6,071 nt of DNA, from positions 1-6,071 of the forward strand of contig VSPD01000105.1 in NCBI GenBank assembly GCA_009775125.1, in the 5' to 3' direction. This DNA comes from Muribaculaceae bacterium (GTDB lineage: Bacteria; Bacteroidota; Bacteroidia; Bacteroidales; Muribaculaceae). Made by a program: the position numbers and the translations under genes. Position 1 is the stretch's first letter; every line of letters begins with the position of its first letter. Below are positions 1 to 5,070 of the stretch, one piece after another. Below the pieces are notes generated by a model. It did no database searches. It was given only the letters and a program-made list of their open reading frames with translations, and had not been told where the DNA came from.

Positions 1-2343
1 AAAAAATCAGCATATCCTTCTGCAATCGAAAATCCTTTTGGTTATGGCGTGGTGGCTGTCCAGTACCCGGCCGAAGGTACGTTTATGGAAGATGGTTATA
101 TATGGAGCGAGGATAAAACAGAGCTGTATTTCGTGCCTCTTAGCGTTGATGGTGAATACACTTTGCCTGCATCGGTCGCATCTATCGGCAAGGATGCCTT
201 TACGAGATGCGGACTGACAACAGTAAATGTAAATTCAGCCGTTGTGCCCATGATGGATTCAGAGGCTTTTGCAGGATTGTATGACAATTGCCAGCTGAAT
301 GTGCCCGATAATCTGTTTACTGATTACATGACTACGTCTAACTGGTATCTTTTCAAAAATGTAAACAACAGTTCGTCTCTCGACAACGGTAACTTTAAAT
401 ACCGCACTAACCCGGGCTATGCTACTGCAATCCTCGTTGGTCCGGCCAAAAACATGACCGAGGCAACGATTCTTGCCAAGGTAAGCCTTGACAACAAGAT
501 GTATACCGTAAAAGCCATTGGTGTGGGCGCATTCAAAGGACAGAAACTTACCAAAGTTACATTCCGCGATGGCATAGAAATAATAGGCGACAACGCGTTC
601 TATCAAAACAATATTCAGGAACTGGTTTTGCCGGAGTCGGTAAAGAGCATCGGCGACTATGCTTTTGCAGAAAACACCAACCTCGCGTCAGCAACAATCG
701 GCTCGGGTGTCGAAACTATCGGCAACTACGCTTTCCGTAAGGATGCACTTGCTGAAATTACAATACCCGCTTCTGTAAAAACTATCGGCGACTATGCTTT
801 CGCCGAAAACACCGGCCTCGCATCTGCAACGATCGGTTCGGGTGTCGAGGCTATTGGCAACTCCGCTTTCCAAAGCGATGCGCTTACCGAAGTTACAATA
901 CCCGCTTCTGTAAAAGTTATCGGCAACTACGCTTTTGCCTATAACTCCAAACTTGCGTCTGTAACTATCGGTTCGGGCGTCGAGACTATCGGCGACTATG
1001 CTTTCTATAAGGACGCTCTTGCTAAAATTACAATACCCGCTTCTGTAAAAACTATCGGTGACTATGCCTTTGCCAATAACTCCAAACTCGCGTCGGCAAC
1101 TATCGGATCGGGTGTCGAGACCATTGGCGACAACGCTTTCGAAAATAATGCGCTTGCCGAGGTTGTTATTCCCGCTTCTGTAAAAACCATCGGTAACTAC
1201 GCTTTTGCCGAAAACGCAAACCTCGCGTCTGTAACTATCGGCTCGGGCGTCGAGACTATCGGCGACAACGCTTTCCAAAATGATGCGCTTGCCGAGGTTG
1301 TAATACCTGCCGGCGTTAAAAAAGTTGGATACCGGGCTTTCGCTGGCAACAAAGACCTCACCACCGTGGTATTTAGCGAGAGCGTAGACAAAGTGACGCT
1401 CGACACCAAGCCATTCGACAGCCTGACCAATCTCACCATGGGCCGCAACTATGAAGGCGTGCTCCCCACGGCGACCAATATCGAATTCGGCAACCTGTTC
1501 ACCGAAATCACCGAAAATTTCATGGCAAACACTACAAGCCTCGAATCGGTGAAATTCGGCACCGGCATCTCGGAAATCCCTGCCAATGCGTTCAAGGGCT
1601 GCTCGCTGAGCGAGATTGTGATACCCTCAAATATTACGACAATAGGCGAAAGCGCCTTCGAGAACAACAAGCTCACCAACGTGATAATAGGTTGCGGAAC
1701 GGCTGAAATAGGCAACAACGCATTTGCCTACAACAACTCCATCGCCACCATCAACGTCACCGCCGTTGAGCCGCCCGTTGCCACCGACGACGTATTCTCC
1801 ACACAGGACGCTCAGCTCAATGTGCTCAAAGAATCCCGCGAGGCATACGAAAACGCTGTGTGCTGGTACCAGTTTGAAGGTCTCGATCTCGTGCCCGTCT
1901 CTGTGTTCAAGATTCTGAACGAAAGTGTTCCGGGCCGCGCTGCCGACGCAAACGCCAAGCAGCTGCAATTCACCGTGTCGGTCGAGCCGGCCGACGCTTC
2001 GCTCAAAGAATATATATTCTGGGAGTCGAGCAACCCCGCAGTGGCAACGGTCGATAACAACGGCCTCGTTACATTTACAGACGCCACAGAAGGAACGGCC
2101 GAAATCACCGCCAAGACGCTCTACGACGGCGTGGTAGCCTCGGCAACCGTCACCGCCGAAGGTACGCTGGGCATCGATGGCGTAATCTTCGATGCCAACG
2201 ACGGCGCAGCCGATTCCGTACGTCCCAACGACATCTACAACCTGCAAGGCGTATGCCTCAAACGCAACGCCTCGCAGGCCGACATCGACGCCCTCGCCCC
2301 CGGCTTCTATATCGTCGGCGGCAAGAAAGTGCTCGTGAAATAA
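1..2343 (+). CDS. BspA-like leucine-rich repeat surface/secreted protein, 5' partial
   Basis: The reading frame is open from base 1, so the gene starts upstream; the GTG at 49 is an internal valine, not a credible start. The 780 visible residues are numbered here from base 1. They contain many LRR_5/BspA-type repeats with the signature IGxxAF...L..V.IP.SV. There are two LRR blocks. Each ends in a similar cap of the form LNVP...Y....W..F, near residues 114-134 and 603-626. Between the caps, residues 214-438 form five 45-residue tandem repeats. Residues about 630-720 resemble a Big_2 immunoglobulin-like domain (SSNPAVATVDNNGLVTF, then GTAEITA). The last 60 residues (IYNLQG, then GFYIVGGKKVLVK) match the C-terminal tail common on secreted Bacteroidota proteins, probably a type IX secretion or related sorting signal. 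BspA relatives act in adhesion or host-protein binding; that role is inferred. The 3' end is clearly GC-richer than the 5' half. The stop is TAA at 2341, followed by a strong terminator. Confidence 0.93.
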   Translation, partial: KKSAYPSAIENPFGYGVVAVQYPAEGTFMEDGYIWSEDKTELYFVPLSVDGEYTLPASVASIGKDAFTRCGLTTVNVNSAVVPMMDSEAFAGLYDNCQLNVPDNLFTDYMTTSNWYLFKNVNNSSSLDNGNFKYRTNPGYATAILVGPAKNMTEATILAKVSLDNKMYTVKAIGVGAFKGQKLTKVTFRDGIEIIGDNAFYQNNIQELVLPESVKSIGDYAFAENTNLASATIGSGVETIGNYAFRKDALAEITIPASVKTIGDYAFAENTGLASATIGSGVEAIGNSAFQSDALTEVTIPASVKVIGNYAFAYNSKLASVTIGSGVETIGDYAFYKDALAKITIPASVKTIGDYAFANNSKLASATIGSGVETIGDNAFENNALAEVVIPASVKTIGNYAFAENANLASVTIGSGVETIGDNAFQNDALAEVVIPAGVKKVGYRAFAGNKDLTTVVFSESVDKVTLDTKPFDSLTNLTMGRNYEGVLPTATNIEFGNLFTEITENFMANTTSLESVKFGTGISEIPANAFKGCSLSEIVIPSNITTIGESAFENNKLTNVIIGCGTAEIGNNAFAYNNSIATINVTAVEPPVATDDVFSTQDAQLNVLKESREAYENAVCWYQFEGLDLVPVSVFKILNESVPGRAADANAKQLQFTVSVEPADASLKEYIFWESSNPAVATVDNNGLVTFTDATEGTAEITAKTLYDGVVASATVTAEGTLGIDGVIFDANDGAADSVRPNDIYNLQGVCLKRNASQADIDALAPGFYIVGGKKVLVK
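640..1314 (+). repeat. Five tandem 135-bp repeats inside the LRR gene (45 aa each)
   Basis: Units begin at 640, 775, 910, 1045 and 1180, each exactly 135 bp with no indels. Each encodes two alternating leucine-rich repeats. The first is 23 residues (form VKxIGxYAFAxNxxLASxTIG), and the second is 22 residues (form SGVExIGxxAFxxxALxxxxIPA). Copies differ mainly at the solvent-facing positions after AFA or AF. Similarity is high at the DNA level too, including silent sites: the run ATACCCGCTTCTGTAAAA occurs at three unit junctions. This points to recent duplication or gene conversion. A sixth, diverged unit begins at 1315. Confidence 0.95.
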
Positions 2344-2373
2344 GACCCCTGACGCGCCATCCGCGTCAACGCC

Positions 2374-2411
2374 AAGCCACGGCTCCCCATCCCGGGGAAG
2401 CCGTGGCTTTT
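2374..2411 (+). terminator. Rho-independent terminator after the LRR gene
   Basis: An 11-bp perfect stem (AAGCCACGGCT at 2374-2384 with AGCCGTGGCTT at 2399-2409) is extended inward by CCCC/GGGG with one bulged A. The T-run at 2408-2411 is short. It lies 30 bp past the LRR stop codon. The stem is largely symmetric and could also work on the other strand. Its right arm (GAAGCCGTGGCT) matches the left end of repeat element A at 2559-2570, so it may derive from the same hairpin family. Confidence 0.85.
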
Positions 2412-2447
2412 CAATTTGTGTACCCCGAGCGCGACCGCGCTCTTCTT

Positions 2448-2490
2448 AACCGCAAATTTCACAAATTACACAAATTTCGCAAATTTATTT
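2448..2490. repeat. AT-rich short-period repeat preceding element A
   Basis: A stretch of degenerate copies of ACAAATTA/CGCAAATT units. The first 24 bases (2448-2471) are identical to 4422-4445 ahead of element B. Similar CGCAAATTTCACAAATTACA stretches are, from general knowledge, frequent between genes in Bacteroidales. No coding potential is seen. The stretch 2412-2447 between the terminator and this repeat shows nothing recognisable. Confidence 0.7.
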
Positions 2491-2496
2491 TTTTTA

Positions 2497-2870
2497 GTTA
2501 ATGGCCGTTAATGAGCCGTTAATTTTGATTAGATAAGGTTTCGCAAGGTTGTCACGGCGAAGCCGTGGCTCCTTGGTTAACCCCGTATGGAGGCGTAGCC
2601 GACATGCGGGGTTAGGTCGGGATGGATGGGTAGCACCGCGAAGCGTGTGCCTCCCGTATGTTATATATGGCGATTTTGGCGCGAGGCACAGCTTCGCAGT
2701 GCCGTTGTTGAGGCTATGCGTTACCCCGCATGTCGGCTGCGCCGGCCATACGGGGCTAACATCAAGCGACACGGCTTCGCCGTGCTCAAATTACACAAAT
2801 TAATTATTTTACGCTAATTGCCGCGAATTATTCATTAATTAAAATTAATAGCTGATTAACGGTAATTGAC
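2497..2870. repeat. Intergenic palindromic repeat element, copy A (full extent)
   Basis: The element is bounded by AT-rich inverted repeats. Positions 2497-2531 match the reverse complement of 2836-2870 at about 28 of 35 positions, with the shared core CCGTTAAT and TTAATTTT. Inside them lies the GC-rich hairpin core at 2553-2784. The same arrangement recurs at 4518-4942. It fills the convergent gap between the LRR gene and holA (578 bp). No transposase, tRNA, rRNA or CRISPR pattern is visible, and I found no clear target-site duplication. The exact ends are uncertain because weaker similarity between the copies runs on to the shared GTAAAAAC at 2871-2878. I see nothing in 2879-2921. A MITE-like or REP/BIME-like origin is inference. 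Confidence 0.8.
2553..2784. repeat. Core hairpin array of element A (232 bp, two inverted halves)
   Basis: The left half holds three hairpins in order. H1 is CACGGC-GAA-GCCGTG (2553-2567). H2 is AACCCCGTATG paired with CATGCGGGGTT (2579-2613), with an inner GGC-GTA-GCC. H3 is GCACCGC-GAA-GCGTGTGC (2633-2650). The right half repeats them inverted and in reverse order: H3' 2685-2703 (TTC loop), H2' 2724-2755 and H1' 2770-2784. The halves can therefore fold locally or pair with each other into one long cruciform or RNA arm. The centre (about 2655-2682) is the least conserved part. The core has the same length as copy B at 4577-4808, with about 22 mismatches by hand count. Confidence 0.88.
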
Positions 2871-2921
2871 GTAAAAACGGTGCGTGGAATAGCAATTCGG
2901 CAGGAAATCTGAAGAATTTTT

Positions 2922-3956
2922 TCAGAATGAAATGTTGCCGGGGGCGGAAAGGATGTGGAAAATGAGGTCGTGAAATAAGGCGTGCTCGTTCTGGCGCGAG
3001 CCCATGCCCTTGCTTTGCGCGTCGAAGCGTCGAAGCGCGGAAATAATCTCTATAACCTGAAAAGCATTGTAGGAGCGCATTCCGGCCCGGAACTTGCGCA
3101 ACTGTTTGTCAAATTTAAGATTCAGGTCCTTCATTAACCCTGCATCGCTTTTGTCCTTGGCATAGAACGCCACCATCAAATCGGAGAAAAAGCCGTAGAG
3201 GGCCGCCGTAGTCATCACAAGCGGATTAGCCTTGGGGTTGGCGGCGAAATAGTCGGCGATTCTGAAAGCCTTCGCGGCATCGCGTACGGAAATGGCATCG
3301 ATAAGCTCGAAATTGTTAAACTCCTTGCTCACGCCAATATATTGCTCCACCACTTCCGGGGTAACTTTGGCACCCGGCGCAAGGATGGTCTTCAATTTGC
3401 CAACCTCGTTATATAGCCGGCTAAGGTCGGTGCCGATAAAGTCGCGGAGCATTTCAAGAGCTTTTTGGTCGGGCACGAGTCCCGCTTCCGATATGCACTT
3501 CGATATAAGAGGCACGAGCTGATAGTCGGCCGGCTTTTTGGACTCGAATATTACGGCGTGCTTTTTGGCCACAGCCATAAGGTCCTTGCCTTTGGCCGTG
3601 TCGCCGCGGAACACGATTACAAACACGGTAGTTGGCGACGGGTGCTCGACATATCGGAAAAGACGGTTGACCTGGTCGGCACGAACGGCCTGACATTCTT
3701 TGAGAATCACGACTTGTCGCTCGGCCATCATAGGATACCGCGAGCACAGGTCCATCACCGCGCCCGGCTCGACCTGCGGGGCATACAGCACATATTGGTT
3801 GAATTCCTTGTCGGCCTCGGGCACCACCTTTTCAAATTCCTTCACCAGTTCGTCGATATAATAACTCTCGGCGCCGTGGAGAAGGTACACCGGAGCGAGT
3901 TTGCCCGATGCAATCTGTTTTTTGAGCCCGTCGAATGTCACAGCAGCAGTAGCCAT
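2922..3956 (-). CDS. holA: DNA polymerase III subunit delta (clamp-loader)
   Basis: This encodes a 344-residue protein, a normal length for bacterial delta. Delta is the clamp-loader subunit that opens the sliding clamp and works with gamma/tau and delta prime at the replication fork in the cytoplasm. Recognisable family features are the N-terminal APVYLLHGAESYYIDELV (residues 21-38, equivalent to the degenerate Walker A region), QVVILKECQ (81-89), GTDLSRLYNEVGKL (175-188) and the helical C-terminal collar domain ending in FDAQSKGMG and HDLIFHIL. I place the start at the ATG at 3954-3956 (MATAAVTFDGLKK). An upstream in-frame ATG at 3995 would add 13 unconserved residues and would lie upstream of the predicted promoter box. 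The stop is TGA at 2922-2924. The gene is divergent from the HsdR_N gene and convergent with the LRR gene. No classic terminator was seen downstream of it. Confidence 0.95.
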   Translation of the reverse strand: MATAAVTFDGLKKQIASGKLAPVYLLHGAESYYIDELVKEFEKVVPEADKEFNQYVLYAPQVEPGAVMDLCSRYPMMAERQVVILKECQAVRADQVNRLFRYVEHPSPTTVFVIVFRGDTAKGKDLMAVAKKHAVIFESKKPADYQLVPLISKCISEAGLVPDQKALEMLRDFIGTDLSRLYNEVGKLKTILAPGAKVTPEVVEQYIGVSKEFNNFELIDAISVRDAAKAFRIADYFAANPKANPLVMTTAALYGFFSDLMVAFYAKDKSDAGLMKDLNLKFDKQLRKFRAGMRSYNAFQVIEIISALRRFDAQSKGMGSRQNEHALFHDLIFHILSAPGNISF

Positions 3957-3965
3957 AGATAAAAA

Positions 3966-3980
3966 TTTCGAGATTCGAAA
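3966..3980. promoter_or_regulatory. Small palindrome in the holA leader
   Basis: TTTCGA-GAT-TCGAAA is a perfect 6-bp inverted repeat with a 3-base spacer. It lies between the predicted holA promoter box and its ATG, over the expected transcription start. It could be an operator or a weak leader hairpin. No regulator is implied by the window. Confidence 0.3.
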
Positions 3981-3982
3981 GA

Positions 3983-3990
3983 CAAAGATA
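3983..3990 (-). promoter_or_regulatory. Predicted -7 box of the holA promoter
   Basis: Read on the minus strand, the sequence is TATCTTTG, an exact match to the Bacteroidota primary sigma -7 consensus TAnnTTTG. It lies 26 bp upstream of the chosen holA ATG, giving a leader of roughly 20 nucleotides. A clear -33 TTTG element at the usual spacing is not obvious. No Shine-Dalgarno sequence is present, as is normal for this phylum. Confidence 0.6.
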
Positions 3991-4005
3991 AACAAAAAAT
4001 TTCAG

Positions 4006-4013
4006 TATCTTTG
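4006..4013 (+). promoter_or_regulatory. Predicted -7 box of the HsdR_N gene promoter
   Basis: TATCTTTG matches TAnnTTTG exactly and is the mirror image of the holA box, 15 bp away. Only seven bases separate it from the ATG at 4021. Transcription would be expected to start within about five bases of the start codon or on it. A -33 TTTG is not evident. Confidence 0.6.
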
Positions 4014-4020
4014 CGTCAAT

Positions 4021-4416
4021 ATGGAAAAAATATACGACAGGCTCCGGAAGAAACATGTCGCGCTCACGCCCGAGGAAGGCGTGCGCCAGCGGTTTGTGGA
4101 TTTTCTCATCGAGCGGCGCGGCTATCCCGAAGGACTCATGGCCAACGAGGTCGGTCTCACCCTCAACGGCACGCGCCGCCGATGCGACACCGTGGTCTAC
4201 GACCGTAATGCCCGCCCCCTGGCCATAGTTGAGTACAAGGCCCCGTCGGTGGCGATAACGCAGCGCGTTTTCGAGCAGATAGCGCGCTACAACCTGGTGA
4301 TGGGCGTGAAGTGGCTCATAGTAAGCAACGGCGTCAACTCCTACTGCTGCCGCTTCGACCTCGATACCCGCCAAGCCGTCTACCTCCCCGACATCCCCCC
4401 CTACGACAGCCTCTGA
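4021..4416 (+). CDS. Stand-alone HsdR N-terminal (HSDR_N, PD-(D/E)XK-like) domain protein
   Basis: A 131-residue protein made almost entirely of the domain found at the N terminus of type I restriction enzyme R subunits. Visible landmarks are TPEEGVRQRFVDFL (residues 16-29), E43 in NEVGL, RRRCD with D56, VEYK with E71 and K73, and QIARY (86-90), which fits the QxxxY motif. Together D56, E71-x-K73 and Q86 form an intact PD-(D/E)XK nuclease signature. No helicase domain, HsdM or HsdS is present, so this is not a type I restriction system. My recollection is that small proteins of this type often lie next to holA in Bacteroidota. Their function is not established; a DNA repair or processing role is a guess. 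The start at 4021 is the first usable codon after the promoter box, since no in-frame ATG lies between holA and it. GC content is about 60% in the line sampled. Confidence 0.88.
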   Translation: MEKIYDRLRKKHVALTPEEGVRQRFVDFLIERRGYPEGLMANEVGLTLNGTRRRCDTVVYDRNARPLAIVEYKAPSVAITQRVFEQIARYNLVMGVKWLIVSNGVNSYCCRFDLDTRQAVYLPDIPPYDSL

Positions 4417-4421
4417 CCCCG

Positions 4422-4468
4422 AACCGCAAATTTCACAAATTACACGAATTACACAAATTAATTTTTTT
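4422..4468. repeat. AT-rich short-period repeat preceding element B
   Basis: The stretch begins six bases after the HsdR_N stop codon. Degenerate tandem units ACAAATTA/ACGAATTA are followed by a T-run. The first 24 bases are identical to 2448-2471. A further ATTACACAAAT unit and T-run recur at 4499-4517, after the extra hairpin. This suggests a partial local duplication of the block in copy B. Confidence 0.7.
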
Positions 4469-4475
4469 GCAAGTT

Positions 4476-4494
4476 GGCACGGCGAAGCCGTGCC
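4476..4494. repeat. Extra 19-nt hairpin specific to copy B
   Basis: GGCACGGC-GAA-GCCGTGCC is an 8-bp perfect stem with a 3-base loop. It contains the same 15-mer that ends both element cores. Copy A has nothing equivalent at this place. It lies 60 bp past the HsdR_N stop codon. The lack of an immediate T-run on either strand makes it a poor intrinsic terminator. Confidence 0.75.
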
Positions 4495-4517
4495 GGAATT
4501 ACACAAATCGTTTTTTT

Positions 4518-4942
4518 ACGTTAATGACCGCGAATGGGGCGTTAATTTTTGATTAAGCAAGGTTTCGCAAGTTTGTCACGGCGAAGCCGTGATTCCTTGG
4601 TTAACCCCGTATGGAGGCGCAGCCGACATGCGGGGTTTGGTCGGGATGGATGGAAAGCACCGCGAAGCGTGTGCCTCGCAGATGCCATATATGGTGATTT
4701 TGGCGCGAGGCACAGCTTCGCAGTGCCTGTGTTGTGGATATGCGCTACCCCGCATGTCGGCGGTGCCGGCCATGCGGGGTTAACATCAAGCGTCACGGCT
4801 TCGCCGTGATTGTGCTGTAAAAACCAATATCCGAGATTAATTTAATCCACACAATCTACGCAGATGTAAAATTAATTTTTGCGTTAATTGGCGCGAATTA
4901 ATCATTAATTAAAATTAATGGCCTATTAACGACAATTAACGT
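4518..4942. repeat. Intergenic palindromic repeat element, copy B (full extent)
   Basis: Same design and same orientation as copy A. The outer inverted repeats are 4518-4556 and 4905-4942, sharing ACGTTAAT and TTAATTTT when one is reverse-complemented. The GC-rich core is at 4577-4808. The stretch between core and right arm (4809-4868) has little similarity to copy A and looks like a replacement or insertion; similarity resumes near 4869 with AAATTAATT. The element fills most of the 654-bp convergent gap between the HsdR_N gene and the acyltransferase gene. No supported protein or RNA gene lies in this gap. Confidence 0.8.
4577..4808. repeat. Core hairpin array of element B (232 bp, two inverted halves)
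   Basis: Starts and ends with the inverted 15-mers CACGGCGAAGCCGTG (4577-4591) and CACGGCTTCGCCGTG (4794-4808). H2 is at 4603-4637 and H3 follows near 4657-4674, with their inverted partners in the right half. The centre carries the small palindrome CCATATATGG (4685-4694). Several differences from copy A keep or restore pairing within the hairpins, for example the change to a fully paired CATGCGGGG in H2'. Six of the roughly 22 mismatches cluster in the centre. Confidence 0.88.
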
Positions 4943-4955
4943 AAAAACCACAATC

Positions 4956-5010
4956 CCCGAAATAAATAATTCCCTAACTATAGTATAAAACCGTTAATTT
5001 CGGGAATTAT
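4956..5010. terminator. Possible stem-loop downstream of the acyltransferase gene
   Basis: Two alternative stems share one right arm. CCCGAAAT (4956-4963) can pair with ATTTCGGG (4997-5004), or ATAATTCCC (4966-4974) can pair with GGGAATTAT (5002-5010). They exclude each other. The structure lies about 60 bp beyond the stop of the minus-strand acyltransferase gene. It has no strong T-run, so a terminator role is uncertain. The remaining bases up to 5070 show nothing I recognise. Confidence 0.3.
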
Positions 5011-5070
5011 CGATATTGCTTAAAAAGGTTTAGCGTTTATTGCCTTATTGGTATTTGGCAAGTCAGTTCT

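Noticed and set aside
688..1278. 196-codon open frame antisense to the LRR repeats
   Set aside because: It is a periodic mirror of the 135-bp coding repeats on the opposite strand, with no independent domain; the sense strand has a clear LRR protein.
1627..2247. 206-codon antisense open frame over the Big_2-like and tail region
   Set aside because: It is a by-product of GC-rich coding sequence with few stops on the opposite strand; the sense protein is well supported.
2553..2784. CRISPR array
   Set aside because: Repeats here are inverted and unequally spaced, not regularly spaced direct repeats with unique spacers, and no cas gene is present.
2549..2803. Similar plus-strand open frames of 84-86 codons across both repeat elements (also 4549-4809)
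   Set aside because: They stay open because the elements match in length, and matching minus-strand frames exist too. The composition is low in hydrophobic core residues, differences fall where hairpin pairing allows, and no family is recognisable. They look like repeat shadows of the kind often annotated as hypothetical proteins.
2908..2924. Short inverted repeat CTGAA...TTCAG over the holA stop codon
   Set aside because: A 5-bp AT-rich stem is too weak to call a terminator and is expected by chance.
3465..3962. 165-codon plus-strand frame over the holA 5' half
   Set aside because: It is antisense to the conserved part of HolA and has no recognisable features.
4021..4416. Type I restriction-modification system
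   Set aside because: Only an HsdR N-terminal-type domain is present; there is no helicase part, HsdM or HsdS, and the neighbour is the housekeeping gene holA.
3832..4506. 224-codon minus-strand frame spanning the holA start, the divergent promoter and the HsdR_N gene
   Set aside because: It overlaps two recognised genes in other frames and contains low-complexity valine/glycine-rich sequence without a family match.
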